A DNA stretch of 64,000 nucleotides from Thermoguttaceae bacterium (GCA_017559825.1 JAFYQR010000203.1:1-64000); one strand, 5' to 3'; positions 1 to 9,215 are shown, counted from the first letter of the stretch. The notes: generated from the sequence alone by a model not told the origin. Numbers and translations: made by a program.

Positions 1-1
1 G

Positions 2-358
2 CCGCTTTGGGACGACGACGGTTTTACCTTGGAACGCCCGACGCCGGTCGAAAGTTACCCGCCGAACGCTTGGGGAATTTACGATATGCACGGCAATATT
101 TCGGAATGGGTCGCCGATTGGTATCCCGCCTACGAAGACTCTCCGGACTGTCCGGAGTTGTTCGCTGAATGGCGACTCCCCGATTCCACCGAGGAAAGCC
201 TCGCCCAAGAATTCCCGCGCGAAAGATACAAAATCTTCCGCGGCGGGAGTTGGCGCGAAGGGGCTTGGGCGGCAAGATCGGCGGCGCGAGGTTTTGTGTC
301 TGCCGACTTAAAAGACTGGAATTTTGGTTTTCGCGTCGTTTTACGCGACGTCGAGTAA
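2..358 (+). CDS. FGE-sulfatase-domain protein, C-terminal fragment (5' end outside window)
   Basis: The reading frame is open from the window edge, so this is the last ~118 residues of a longer protein. It carries the hallmarks of the formylglycine-generating-enzyme/sulfatase-modifying fold: NAWGIYDMHGNISEWVADWY, then FRGGSW, then a closing GFRVV. In true formylglycine-generating enzymes two cysteines follow the GGS motif; here that stretch reads GGSWREGAWAARSAAR and has none, so oxygen- or copper-dependent sulfatase activation is unlikely for this copy. Many planctomycete proteins use the fold for other purposes, often fused to kinases or lipoproteins. The missing N-terminus prevents a more specific call. 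Confidence 0.85.
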   Translation, partial: PLWDDDGFTLERPTPVESYPPNAWGIYDMHGNISEWVADWYPAYEDSPDCPELFAEWRLPDSTEESLAQEFPRERYKIFRGGSWREGAWAARSAARGFVSADLKDWNFGFRVVLRDVE

Positions 359-370
359 CAGTCGCGTTTC

Positions 371-405
371 AAAAAAGGGCGACGCTCTTTTCGTCGAGCG
401 TCGCC
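371..405 (-). terminator. Rho-independent terminator of the antiporter gene
   Basis: GGCGACGCTC (378-387) and GAGCGTCGCC (396-405) form a perfect 10-bp stem with an 8-nt loop. Read on the minus strand, the stem is followed by a T-run (the A-run at 371-376). It lies just past the stop of the minus-strand antiporter and could also stop the converging plus-strand gene. Confidence 0.85.
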
Positions 406-439
406 GTTCGTTCGTCCCGTTGACAAGCGTCGCAAACGC

Positions 440-2011
440 TTACGTCGCCGTCGGTTCCGACTTCCCTTCGTCCGTCGTTTCGCCGTTCGCTTCGGCGAGT
501 TCTTGCGCGACCGCCGCCGCTTTCGCCGCGTCCGCCGCCTCTTCGGCGCTCGTTTTCGCCAAGAGCGCTTCGATCTCCGGAACCGCGATCGGGTCGTAAA
601 AGAGGAGCAAATCGTCGCCGGCTTCGACGACCGTTTCGCCGCGCGGCACGACGAAGCGGTTGTCGCGACGAATCAAAAGGACGAGCGCGCCGCCCGGTAA
701 ACTCAACTGCGCCAACGACTTGCCGACGACCGCCAAATCTTCCGAAACCGGGAACTCGTACATCTTCTCGCGTCCGCCTTCGGTCTCCTCAAATTCGAGC
801 GGGGCCCGAACGCGGAACCGCTCGTCGCTCGCTAAACCGAGCGCCCGCGCCAGCGCCGGGAAGGTCTTCCCTTGAACGAAAATCGACACCAAGACGACGA
901 AAAAGACGAGATTGAAGAGCGACCGCGCCCCCTCGACGCCGGAAATCGCCGGGAAGGTCGCCAACACGATCGGCGCCGCGCCGCGGAACCCGCCCCACGA
1001 AATCGCCAGCCGCTCCTTCCACGTCCACGAACCGCCGAGAAGACACAGCTCGACCGCCAAGGGCCGCGCGACAAAAAGTAACGCCGCCGCGACCGCCAAG
1101 CCGTCCGGAATCCGTCCGACCAACTCCCTCGGCGTTACGAGAAGCCCTAACATCAAGAAAACGGTCGCTTGCATCAGCCAAGCGATCCCGTCGTTGAAGC
1201 GCGCGAGGCCGTGTCGGTACGGAAAACGCCGATTGCCGAGCGCCATTCCGCCGACGTAAGCGGCCATAAACCCGTTTCCGCCCGCGAACTCGGCCAAGCT
1301 GTACAGGAGGAAAACAGTCGCGATTCCGAAGACGTAATAAAGGCCCTCGTACTCGAGTCGGAGCCGCTTAAACAACGTCGCCGCGCCCTTTGCGATCAAG
1401 AGCCCCGCCGCGACGCCGACGGCCATTCGCAAGAGGAACATCGGCAGAATCGTCAAATAACCGAGCGCCGACGTATCGCCGGACAAAATCTTCTCGATCA
1501 TAAAGAGCGTCAAAAACGCCGCCATCGGGTCGTTCGCGCCGGACTCGAACTCCAACATCGGGCGCAGATTCCCCTTCAAGCCGAAACCGCGCGACCGGAA
1601 AATCGCGAAGACCGCCGCCGCGTCCGTCGAGGAAACGACCGCCCCGCCCAAAAGCGCGTATTCGAGCGGAACTTTGAGCGCCCAGTGAATGAAAAAGCCA
1701 AGAAACGCCGCCGTCGCTAAAACGCCTAAACTCGCGAGCGCCGTCCCGCGGAAAAGAACGCGCTTCGCCGAACTCCACTGGGCGTCGTACCCGCCGGAAA
1801 ACAAAATGAACGCCAGCGCCAAGGAACCGACGAAGTTCGAGAGCGCAAAGTCGTCAAATTCAATCTTTAGGAACCCGTCCGTCCCGGCGAGCATTCCAAC
1901 CGCCAAAAAGACGAGAAGCGTCGGCGCGCGCAAAATCGTCGAAATTTTACTCGCCAAAATCCCGGCGAAAAGGAAAAAACCGGCGACAAAAAAGATCTGC
2001 GTCGTTTCCAA
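440..2011 (-). CDS. nhaP2: CPA1-family K+(Na+)/H+ antiporter with C-terminal TrkA-C domain (NhaP2/CvrA type)
   Basis: A 523-residue inner-membrane protein with about 12 hydrophobic segments through residue ~400, then a soluble RCK_C/TrkA-C-like domain (~410-490). Ion-binding motifs of the CPA1 family are visible: SSTDAAAVF with D130 and ESGANDPMA (156-164) with D161. NhaP2-type proteins exchange cytoplasmic K+ (or Na+) for H+ and are gated by the C-terminal domain. The C-terminus is rich in Ala/Glu and probably disordered. The start is TTG (GAA ACG follows), chosen because AAGGGAG lies about 8 nt upstream and no better ATG exists. It stands alone between two minus-strand housekeeping genes. 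Ion preference cannot be read from sequence. Confidence 0.88.
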   Translation of the reverse strand: METTQIFFVAGFFLFAGILASKISTILRAPTLLVFLAVGMLAGTDGFLKIEFDDFALSNFVGSLALAFILFSGGYDAQWSSAKRVLFRGTALASLGVLATAAFLGFFIHWALKVPLEYALLGGAVVSSTDAAAVFAIFRSRGFGLKGNLRPMLEFESGANDPMAAFLTLFMIEKILSGDTSALGYLTILPMFLLRMAVGVAAGLLIAKGAATLFKRLRLEYEGLYYVFGIATVFLLYSLAEFAGGNGFMAAYVGGMALGNRRFPYRHGLARFNDGIAWLMQATVFLMLGLLVTPRELVGRIPDGLAVAAALLFVARPLAVELCLLGGSWTWKERLAISWGGFRGAAPIVLATFPAISGVEGARSLFNLVFFVVLVSIFVQGKTFPALARALGLASDERFRVRAPLEFEETEGGREKMYEFPVSEDLAVVGKSLAQLSLPGGALVLLIRRDNRFVVPRGETVVEAGDDLLLFYDPIAVPEIEALLAKTSAEEAADAAKAAAVAQELAEANGETTDEGKSEPTAT

Positions 2012-2082
2012 ACGTCGACTCCCTTCGTTCGTTTGTTAAATTGTTAGGCGTTAAATCGTTGTTGTTCGGCGTTTAAGCGGCG

Positions 2083-2598
2083 TTAATTTTCGAGCGCGGC
2101 GAACGCTCGGCGGTACGCGTCGGCGGTCGTTTCGTCGAAGCAAACCATCGTCGCCCGTTCGACGCTCTTCGCTTGCGACACGAAGTCGCGGAACGTTTCG
2201 GCGACGATTCGCGCCGCGTCGTCCAACGGGAAGGCGTAAATTCCGGTCGAAATCGACGCGAACCCGACCGTTTTCAGGCCGCGTTCTTCGGCGATTTTGA
2301 GCGAATTCTCGTAACAGTTGCGCAACAGCCGCGCCGCTTCCTCCGGCTTGTACGAGCGGTAAACCGGCCCCGGCGTGTGAATTACGAACGACGCCGGAAG
2401 ACGATAGCCGCCGGTGATCTTCGCTTCGCCGGTCGCGCATCCGCCGAGCGTTTCGCATTCGGCCAACAACTCCGGGCCCGCCGCTCGGTGAATGGCGCCG
2501 TCGACGCCGCCTCCGCCGAGAAGCGTTCGGTTCGCCGCGTTAACGATCGCGTCCGCCGCAAACTTAGTAATATCGCCGATTACGACGTCGAACTTCAT
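2083..2598 (-). CDS. Macrodomain protein, O-acetyl-ADP-ribose deacetylase (YmdB type)
   Basis: 171 residues, essentially one macrodomain. The ADP-ribose pocket is intact: IVNAANRTLLGGGGVDGAIH (residues 18-37) provides the catalytic Asn20/Asn23 and Asp33, and STGIYAFPLDDAA supplies the diphosphate loop with Tyr121. These match the residues of E. coli YmdB. Members hydrolyse O-acetyl-ADP-ribose or remove mono-ADP-ribose from proteins in the cytoplasm. The ATG start has GGAAAA just upstream. It lies between the antiporter and NrnA on the same strand with a ~120-bp gap to NrnA, so co-transcription is possible but not shown. Whether the substrate is a metabolite or a modified protein is unknown. 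Confidence 0.93.
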   Translation of the reverse strand: MKFDVVIGDITKFAADAIVNAANRTLLGGGGVDGAIHRAAGPELLAECETLGGCATGEAKITGGYRLPASFVIHTPGPVYRSYKPEEAARLLRNCYENSLKIAEERGLKTVGFASISTGIYAFPLDDAARIVAETFRDFVSQAKSVERATMVCFDETTADAYRRAFAALEN

Positions 2599-2720
2599 CG
2601 CGTTTTCCTCCGTTTTCTTTCGTTTTTCCGCTCGCGTTTCTCCGCTTTTTTTACCGTCCGTTCAAAACGCCGAAACGGACGCGCATCGAACTCTTGCGAA
2701 CGCGGCGTTTACGTCGTCGC

Positions 2721-3737
2721 TCAACCAAGCGCGGCGTACATTTCGACGGTCTTCGCGGTCATTTGCGCCAACGCTTCGTCGAGTCCGCAATCGAACGTCG
2801 CGCCCGCCGCCGCTTTGTGCCCGCCGCCGCCAAACGCCGCCGCAAGTTGGGAACAGTCGAGCGCGCAACGACTGCGGAAACTCGACTTAACGCTTCCGTC
2901 CGTTTGCTCGATGGCGATTTCCGCGACCTCGACGCCCGCGACTTGCAGCGCCATATTGACAATGTCTTCGCTATCCGACGGGAGCGCGCCCGCGTCGTCG
3001 AAATCCTTGCGGCGCAACGACGTAACGATTCCCTTGCCGTCGAGGAAGCGTTCGCAACGGCTCAACGCGGCGCCGACCAGCTTCAGCCGCCCGAAGGACT
3101 CTTGCTCGTAAAGAATCTTGTAAACGAAATCGACCGCGACGCCCGCGTCGATCAGCTCCGCGACGCGGCGGAAAGTCGCCGCTTTCGTCGACGCGAAGCG
3201 GAACCAGCCGGTGTCGGTCGAAATCGCGACGAAAATCGGAAGCGCGATCTCCGGCGTCAACTCGACGCCGAGCGCCTTAACCGCTTGGAAGACAATACTT
3301 CCGGTCGAATCGGCGTTCGTGTCGACGAAACGTCGGTCGCCGATGGGATCGCTCTTCGCGTGGTGGTCGATCACCGCCTTGAGGCTTCCGGGCGCCTTGA
3401 AGAGTTCGCCGGAGTCGCCGAGCTGCGCCCAGGCGCTCGTGTCGAGCGAAACGCGGAGGTCGGCGGACGCGATAAAGGCGCGCTCTTCGTCGGTCAGCTC
3501 CGAGAATTTGCGGACTTCGTTCGCCGGGTCGAGGAACGCGAGATTCGGCGGAACCGCGTGTCCGTTGACGAGCAAAACCGTTTTACCGAGCGACTTTAGA
3601 GCGCGCCCAAACGCGACGACGCTTCCGATCGCGTCGCCGTCCGGACGGATGTGCCCGGTCAAAACGACCGTTCGCGCGGCGTCGAACGTTTCCTTAAAAA
3701 GAGCCCAATCGATCGGCGACGCGTTTTCAACGGTCAT
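2721..3737 (-). CDS. nrnA: DHH/DHHA1 phosphoesterase, NrnA-type oligoribonuclease / pAp phosphatase
   Basis: 338 residues. The N-terminal DHH domain shows GHIRPDGDAIGS (28-39), a central Asp in SLDTSAW (D99) and the family-defining VIDHHAKSD (122-130), which coordinate two Mn2+ ions. The DHHA1 domain ends with the substrate-binding GGGGHKAAAG near residue 310. NrnA proteins degrade 2-5-nt RNAs in bacteria lacking Orn and dephosphorylate 3'-phosphoadenosine 5'-phosphate. Length and motif order match the family. ATG start with GAGGAAGTT directly upstream. A pAp- versus c-di-NMP/pGpG-directed role cannot be separated by sequence alone. Confidence 0.9.
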   Translation of the reverse strand: MTVENASPIDWALFKETFDAARTVVLTGHIRPDGDAIGSVVAFGRALKSLGKTVLLVNGHAVPPNLAFLDPANEVRKFSELTDEERAFIASADLRVSLDTSAWAQLGDSGELFKAPGSLKAVIDHHAKSDPIGDRRFVDTNADSTGSIVFQAVKALGVELTPEIALPIFVAISTDTGWFRFASTKAATFRRVAELIDAGVAVDFVYKILYEQESFGRLKLVGAALSRCERFLDGKGIVTSLRRKDFDDAGALPSDSEDIVNMALQVAGVEVAEIAIEQTDGSVKSSFRSRCALDCSQLAAAFGGGGHKAAAGATFDCGLDEALAQMTAKTVEMYAALG

Positions 3738-3903
3738 AACTTCCTCGTTTTCTCGGTTTGCGGGTGTTGCGGTAAATCAAATGCGACTAAAAAAACGACG
3801 GCGAACGCAAACGCGCCGTCCTCTTTATTTTAGCTTCGCGCCCGGGAAAGTCAACCGGGGGCGTCGCCTTTACCGGCTTCTCGTCCGCTCGAAAAGGGGC
3901 GAC

Positions 3904-3944
3904 AAAAAAACGTCGACGACTTCCGAAGAAAGCCGCCGACGTTT
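3904..3944 (-). terminator. Rho-independent terminator of the GH127 gene
   Basis: On the minus strand AAACGTCGGCGGCTT pairs with AAGTCGTCGACGTTT (15 bp, two G-T wobbles) around a TCTTCGG loop, followed by a T-run. It lies ~40 nt past the GH127 stop codon. Confidence 0.85.
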
Positions 3945-3980
3945 CGTCGTTAAAACGCTAACTCGTTAGCGCGTCGCAAC

Positions 3981-6497
3981 TTATTTGAAGTCCATTTTCA
4001 GAACGCCGCCGGAGAGGCCGTCTTGAAGTTGAACTTCGACGCGAACGCGAATCGCTTCGACTTCCGCGAAATTGACGACGATTTCCTTGTCGCGCTCGAC
4101 CGAGTAAGCGTCGGTCGTTTCGACTTCTTGCCAGTCGGCGCCGTCGGCGGTTTGGTACGTCAGTTTCCACGACTTCGGCGTCGCGCAACCGCCGCGTTCC
4201 TTAGTGTCGTCGAACCAGTAAATCGTCGCGCTCTTGATCTTACGGGCTTTCGGGTATTCGATTTGGAACCATTCTTTCGAGCCCTTGCGCGGCCACCAGG
4301 TCGCGCGCGGAACGTTTTGGTCGCCCGAGTTTTTCGGATTTCCGGCGTTCGTTCCGTCGAAGAGGGAGCGTTCGTCGGTGAAGAAGGAACCGGTAAGTTC
4401 CGGCGAGTTCGCGACTTGCGGGACTTCGTCCGTCAGGAGCGACGCGTCGAGCGGTTTGTACAGAATCGGCAGACCTTCGGCGTCAATCCAGTTCGCCTCT
4501 TTGCCGAGTTCGGAATCGGCGGCGGGCGCGTCGGTCAAACCGACTTGGCGAACCCAAACGGCCATTTTACCGGCGGCGCGGTTGTCCCAAACGCAGTACG
4601 GAATCGCGACGAGCGTTCGGCCTTCGTAATCCTTCGCGAGGATAACGTCGACTTTGCGGGCGGCGCTGTTTTTCGTCGCGGCGTTGGCGTTCCCGGAAAT
4701 AACGCGTTCTTCGATCTTGAATTGCGGGTCTTTCGCGAGGATAATGCGGTCGACGCGGACGCCCGGGTTGTCGACTTGTTCGAAGCAGTAAACGATCGGG
4801 CCGCGTTTCAGCGCGACGCGACCGAGGTCGTCTTTCACTTTCGGATTCGCGATCGTGCGGACGACCGGCGTTTCGAAAACGAGCGCTTCGACGGCGCCGT
4901 CGAAGGCGTCGACGCCGCGAGCGAAGGAGCGGTAACCGTCCGCTTCGGCTTCGGCTTGCGCCCAACCGGGGACGCGAACTTTCAGCGTAAAGGGCGTTTT
5001 TTCGGCGTTTTCGTCCTTCATACGAGCGGTCGTTTTGATGAAAACTTTGCCGTCGTACGGGTAACGGGTCGTTTGCGCGATTTCGACGATTTTGTCGGCG
5101 AGTTCGACGGTCGCTTTCCCTTCGACGAACATATTGACGACGACCGTGTCGTCGGCGCCGTTGTCCTTCGAGGAAGCGGTCGCGTAAACGTAACCCGGGA
5201 GCGACGGAAGCGCGCGGATGACGTTCGACGGGCAGCAGGCGCAACCGAAGAACGGTTGACGGTGGTGTCCGCCGTCCGACGCGAGCGGGTTGACGTAGAA
5301 ATAGGAGTCGCCGTTCAGGCCGTACCCGGACATAAAGCCGTTGTACATCGAAAGTTCCATCACGTCGGCGTATTGCGCTTCGCCGGTCGCGAGGTTCATG
5401 CGGTGCGCCCAGAACATCATCCCGATGGCGGCGCAGGTTTCGCAGTACGCGCTTTTGTTCGGGAGCTTGAAGTTTTCTTCAAAACCTTCGTTCGAGGCCG
5501 AGGAGCCGATCCCGCCGGTGACGTACATCTTGTGGCGCGTCACGTTGTTGAAGATGCGCTTCATCGCGGCCATCAGCTCCGGATCGCGGTAGTAACCGGC
5601 GACGTCGGTGGCGCCGCAATACAGATACATCGCGCGGACGGCGTGCCCGACGATTTCCGATTGCTCGCGAACCGGCATATGGTCTTGGCAGTATTCGCCG
5701 AAGAGACCGTTTCGGCTGTTCTTTTCAAGTTGGCGACCGTCCGCGACGCCGCGGACGTCGACGAAGAATTTCGCTTGGTCGAGGTACTTGCGTTCGCCGG
5801 TCAGTTGGTACATTTTGACGAGCGCGAGTTCGATTTCTTCGTGTCCCGGGACGTTTTTCAGTTGGCCTTCGTTCGGGCCGTAACGCTTGCAGATCAGGTC
5901 GAGAACGCGACGGTTGATTTGCAGGAACTTATCGTCGCCGGTCGCGCGGTAGTAGGCGACCGCCGCTTCGGCCATATGCCCGGCGCAGTAAAGTTCGTGC
6001 ATATGCGCGAGGTTCGTCCACTTTTCTTCCGGCTTCATCAGCGTGAAGTACGCCATCAGGTAGCCGTCTTCTTCTTGAGCGGAACCGATCGCGGCGATCC
6101 ATTCGTCGGCTTTCTTTTGAAGTTCCGGATCCGGGTGCGCGGAAAGGGAGTACGCGAACCCTTCGAGAATCTTGTAAACGTCGGAATCGTCGAAGTAAAT
6201 GCCGCCGAAGTCGCCGTGTTCTTTGCCTTGCAACTTGGCGCCGGCGTTGCGGAAGTTGGCGATGCGCGGCGTCTCGGTTTCGCACCACTTAATATTGTGC
6301 GGGACGGAAACGACGCGGTTCGCTTCAATGCGCGGCGCCCAGAAGTCGTCCGTCAACTTGACTTCGGTGAACGGGACCGCCGTCAACGCTTGCTTCGGAC
6401 GGTCGGCTTGCGCCGCGTCTTGGGCGAAAGCGGTCGCCGTCGAAACGACGCAGGCGCCGAGAAGAGCGCAGGTCGTTAAAAGAGAAAAACGTTTCAT
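3981..6497 (-). CDS. Secreted GH127 beta-L-arabinofuranosidase with C-terminal discoidin-like domain
   Basis: 838 residues with a signal peptide (1-26, ending ATAFAQ). The (alpha/alpha)6 catalytic core shows the GH127 zinc/cysteine active site: AYCETCAA with E353 and C355, GCACCPSN with C421 and C422, and an upstream acidic residue in GFEENF. These correspond to the Glu-Cys-Cys-Cys ligands of Bifidobacterium HypBA1, in which a cysteine is the nucleophile. A beta-sandwich follows, and residues ~700-838 look like an F5/8-type C (CBM32-like) module. The enzyme would release terminal beta-L-arabinofuranose from plant glycans or hydroxyproline-rich glycoproteins, outside the cytoplasm. RBS AGGAGA precedes the ATG. 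It is the last gene of a minus-strand carbohydrate cluster. GH146 is the main alternative. Confidence 0.9.
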   Translation of the reverse strand: MKRFSLLTTCALLGACVVSTATAFAQDAAQADRPKQALTAVPFTEVKLTDDFWAPRIEANRVVSVPHNIKWCETETPRIANFRNAGAKLQGKEHGDFGGIYFDDSDVYKILEGFAYSLSAHPDPELQKKADEWIAAIGSAQEEDGYLMAYFTLMKPEEKWTNLAHMHELYCAGHMAEAAVAYYRATGDDKFLQINRRVLDLICKRYGPNEGQLKNVPGHEEIELALVKMYQLTGERKYLDQAKFFVDVRGVADGRQLEKNSRNGLFGEYCQDHMPVREQSEIVGHAVRAMYLYCGATDVAGYYRDPELMAAMKRIFNNVTRHKMYVTGGIGSSASNEGFEENFKLPNKSAYCETCAAIGMMFWAHRMNLATGEAQYADVMELSMYNGFMSGYGLNGDSYFYVNPLASDGGHHRQPFFGCACCPSNVIRALPSLPGYVYATASSKDNGADDTVVVNMFVEGKATVELADKIVEIAQTTRYPYDGKVFIKTTARMKDENAEKTPFTLKVRVPGWAQAEAEADGYRSFARGVDAFDGAVEALVFETPVVRTIANPKVKDDLGRVALKRGPIVYCFEQVDNPGVRVDRIILAKDPQFKIEERVISGNANAATKNSAARKVDVILAKDYEGRTLVAIPYCVWDNRAAGKMAVWVRQVGLTDAPAADSELGKEANWIDAEGLPILYKPLDASLLTDEVPQVANSPELTGSFFTDERSLFDGTNAGNPKNSGDQNVPRATWWPRKGSKEWFQIEYPKARKIKSATIYWFDDTKERGGCATPKSWKLTYQTADGADWQEVETTDAYSVERDKEIVVNFAEVEAIRVRVEVQLQDGLSGGVLKMDFK

Positions 6498-6603
6498 TAA
6501 AATCTCCTAAATCGAGGTAAAAATTTAATCGATTTCGTCGTTATATTAATTAAGCGAGGGGAAAACGACCGAAAACCGGCCCTTTCCGCCTCTTGCTTTT
6601 CGC

Positions 6604-7572
6604 TTATTCGCCGGTCGAGAAACCGAGGTCTTCGCCGTCGTGGGTAACGACGCCGATTTGCTCGACGCCCCCGTTGCGCCCGTTGTACCAAAGAATCCAG
6701 CGGTCGGCTTCTTCGTCGTACATCGCGAACGGTTTGTAACAGGCGGACGCGTCCCACGTTCCCTTGTCGGGGCCGATAATCGGATTGGCCGCGAGGCGTT
6801 CCCAACCGGTTACGCCGTCCTTCGAACGGGCGATTCCGATGCGCGCGAGCTGTTCGTTTTCAAAGCCGATGTAGAACATCAGGTAGTCGCCCTTCCACGG
6901 GAAGACTTGACACGCCGTAACTTTGTGCTGTTCCCAAGCGGAGTTTTTGTCCGCCGCGAAAATCGGGTTGGCGGCGAACTTTTTCCACTCGACGCCGTCG
7001 ACGCTTTCGGCGTACCCGATCGCGTTCGGCTCGTTTTGTTCGCCGGCGGAGTACCACATTTGGAAGACTTTTTTCTCGTCGTTCCAAAGGACGTGCGGGC
7101 ACATCGCGGAGCCCTTTTCCCACGCTTCGTCCGAAACCAAGACCGGTTCGCTCTTGACGCGCTTCCACTCGATTCCGTCGGCGCTCGTCGCCAAACCGAT
7201 GAAGGAACGGTCTTTAGTTTGCCCGGTGTGCCACATGTAGTACAAGCCGTCTTTTTTCAGGACGGACGCTCGGTTGACGCGGATTTGCCAACCGCAATCC
7301 GGATCCGGCGCCAAAACGACGCGCGGCTGCGACCACTTCACGCCGTCGCGGCTCTCCGTATAACCGATCGATTCTTTCGTCCGCCACGAGAACCACATCT
7401 TGTACGTATCGCCTTCTTTGAGAAGCGTTACGTCGAAACAGACGCCCAAATCGCCGCCGAGGACCGGATTCGCCGGATGCTTGACCCAACCGCCCGCCGT
7501 TTCAGCGTAAAGTCGCGACGCGCCGAAGCAAACGCAAACGAGAAACGCCAACGTTAAAGCGAGTCTTTTCAT
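6604..7572 (-). CDS. Secreted five-bladed beta-propeller glycosidase (GH43/GH32-superfamily-like)
   Basis: 322 residues with a signal peptide ending SRLYAE (~residue 24). The rest is a run of propeller blades, each with a YKMWFSW/YYMWHTG/QMWYSAG/LMFYIGF/ILWYNGR strand and a following Gly-x-Ala/Thr-x-Ser-x-Asp-Gly repeat (IGYTESRDGVKW, IGLATSADGIEW, IGYAESVDGVEW, IGIARSKDGVTGW). This five-fold pattern is typical of GH43/GH32/GH62/GH117/GH130-like proteins. The specific family is not assignable by eye. It lies ~100 bp upstream of GH127 on the same strand and has a very strong GAGGAGG ribosome-binding site. An arabinan- or arabinoside-related activity is an inference from that neighbour. Both secreted proteins could act on the same substrate. 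Confidence 0.75.
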   Translation of the reverse strand: MKRLALTLAFLVCVCFGASRLYAETAGGWVKHPANPVLGGDLGVCFDVTLLKEGDTYKMWFSWRTKESIGYTESRDGVKWSQPRVVLAPDPDCGWQIRVNRASVLKKDGLYYMWHTGQTKDRSFIGLATSADGIEWKRVKSEPVLVSDEAWEKGSAMCPHVLWNDEKKVFQMWYSAGEQNEPNAIGYAESVDGVEWKKFAANPIFAADKNSAWEQHKVTACQVFPWKGDYLMFYIGFENEQLARIGIARSKDGVTGWERLAANPIIGPDKGTWDASACYKPFAMYDEEADRWILWYNGRNGGVEQIGVVTHDGEDLGFSTGE

Positions 7573-7605
7573 CGTTTAACCTCCTCTTGCGAAGAAACCG
7601 ATTCG

Positions 7606-7638
7606 AAAACGGCGCTCCGAGCGTTCCCCGAAGCGCCG
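7606..7638 (-). terminator. Putative terminator between the MBL-fold and propeller genes
   Basis: GGCGCT (7611-7616) and AGCGCC (7632-7637) form a short stem. On the minus strand it is followed by GTTTTCG. The stem is short, so the call is tentative. Confidence 0.45.
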
Positions 7639-7655
7639 CCGCTTTTTTGCGTCGC

Positions 7656-8975
7656 TCAAACGGCGCCGCGCGAGTCGAACGGGCCGTAAACCGCCGTAAC
7701 GGTCATACTTTCGTCTTCGGCGGTCAGGTAGTACACCTTGTACTTTTTGCCGCCGTCGTAAACCTTCACGACGACGGTGCCGGTGCGCTCGACGAGGTTT
7801 TTAAGCCAAGGTTTTCCCGCCATCATCTCGGCGTTCCCCGGGTGAATCGTCGTCGGGCAAATGAGACGGTCGCCCGGATACGACGCTTCGTCGGTCATCG
7901 CCGACGCGGTGTTGTTTTGCAGGTGCCAACGGTCCCAAACGCAAGTAACGTAAACGCGCGGTTTGGTCGCCTTAACGAACCCCGGCGACATCGCGTCTTT
8001 ATACGAGTGGTGGTTCGACTTGCAAACGTCGACCGGCCCGGCCGCGCGCCCGACGGCGCCTTCGTAGTCGACCGGATTGCCGTCTTCGTCGAGGAGCGGG
8101 CAGCTGACGTCGCCGCCGCTGAAGAAACGGAACGGCCCGAACGACGTAACGGTCGCCACGCTGCAGGTGTTTTCGTTGATCGCTCCGGCGGTGTTTTTCG
8201 GGTTTTTCGCGTAATAGTCGACCGTTTCGTCCCCTTGCCCGGTCCAAACGACGCCGTTGCGGCAGATGTTGCGGACGTGGAAGTCGTATTTTTCCGGTTC
8301 GTTGACCAACTTGATTTGGTCGAGCGCGCCGACGACGAACGCCTCGCGCTTAAGGCCTTCGTTCTTTTCCTTGTAATCCAAGAACTTGCGCCAGTTTTCG
8401 CGGTCGCGCGGCGCTTTGTCGATCGGTTGTTGGTAGTCCGGATAGCCGCGGTCGAACGCCGCGCCGATCGCGTAATATTCGGCGACTTGCGTAATCCCGC
8501 TGATTTGGTAATCGCCGCGCCCCTCGGCGACGCCGACGCCGTGTCGCCAGCTGCCGATATGGTCGTCGTGGAAGTGCGACGCGAGAACGTAATCGATTTT
8601 CTTAATCCCCGGCTTGGCGCGACCGATGTAACGAGCGATCCACTCGCCCGGGCGGCGCGATTCGTTCGGCTTGATCGCGACTTTTTCCTTATACGACGCC
8701 GCATCGCGGTCGCCCGCGTCGGTCAGAATCGTCGTGCCGTCCGGGCAGATTTGGAAGCAGCTTTCGCCGACGCCGGTGTGAATGAAGTTCAGGTCGTATT
8801 CGCCTTCTTGCCAACCGCGATACGGCTTGCCGACTTCGCCGTCCGGGTCGGAACCGGCGACCTCGAGTAGGTTCGCCAATTGCGCGGCTCCGGCGTTTTG
8901 CGCGTTCGCGCTCAGCAGCCCCGCGACGCTAAACAAAGCCGCCGCGCCCATAAACTCTCTGCGATTCGTTTTCAT
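7656..8975 (-). CDS. Tat-exported metallo-beta-lactamase-fold hydrolase
   Basis: 439 residues from the ATG at 8975, chosen over an upstream in-frame start because GGGAGAACGTCGAG precedes it and the protein then opens with a Tat-type signal (MKTNRREFMGAAALFSVAG). The metallo-beta-lactamase zinc motif SHFHDDH (H134, H136, D138, H139) is intact, and downstream His residues (KSNHHSY) fit metal binding. The arrangement GVGESCFQICPDGTTILTDAG followed by HFHDDH resembles the C-terminal hydrolase domain of ComEC-like proteins and related secreted phosphodiesterase-type MBL proteins. Its substrate is unknown. It sits in the minus-strand cluster with the propeller glycosidase, so a role in glycan or phosphodiester turnover outside the cytoplasm is possible. 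Confidence 0.8.
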   Translation of the reverse strand: MKTNRREFMGAAALFSVAGLLSANAQNAGAAQLANLLEVAGSDPDGEVGKPYRGWQEGEYDLNFIHTGVGESCFQICPDGTTILTDAGDRDAASYKEKVAIKPNESRRPGEWIARYIGRAKPGIKKIDYVLASHFHDDHIGSWRHGVGVAEGRGDYQISGITQVAEYYAIGAAFDRGYPDYQQPIDKAPRDRENWRKFLDYKEKNEGLKREAFVVGALDQIKLVNEPEKYDFHVRNICRNGVVWTGQGDETVDYYAKNPKNTAGAINENTCSVATVTSFGPFRFFSGGDVSCPLLDEDGNPVDYEGAVGRAAGPVDVCKSNHHSYKDAMSPGFVKATKPRVYVTCVWDRWHLQNNTASAMTDEASYPGDRLICPTTIHPGNAEMMAGKPWLKNLVERTGTVVVKVYDGGKKYKVYYLTAEDESMTVTAVYGPFDSRGAV

Positions 8976-9149
8976 CTCGACGTTCTCCCAAATGCGATAA
9001 CCACTAAACTTCACTCCGCGCCGACAAACGAACGCTCGACGGCGCGCTTTCCCGACATTGTACCAAATCGGCGGCGCGAACGCAAGAAACCGCCGACGAT
9101 TTTCGCGAAAAAACCCGATTTTCGCCGACGTTCGTCCTTAAACGCTAAC

Positions 9150-9187
9150 AAAAAACGCGCTCCGACGTTTCGCCGTCGGGGCGCGCT
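9150..9187 (-). terminator. Rho-independent terminator of the lipoprotein gene
   Basis: On the minus strand CGCGCCCCGACG pairs with CGTCGGAGCGCG (one mismatch) around a GCGAAA loop and is followed by TTTTTTG. It lies ~30 nt past the stop of the small lipoprotein gene. Confidence 0.85.
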
Positions 9188-9215
9188 TGCGTTTCGTCGA
9201 TTTAAACGCCGAAAA

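Noticed and set aside
4023-6479. 818-codon open frame on the plus strand opposite the GH127 gene
   Set aside because: The minus-strand frame has a signal peptide, GH127 active-site motifs, RBS and terminator; the other frame has none.
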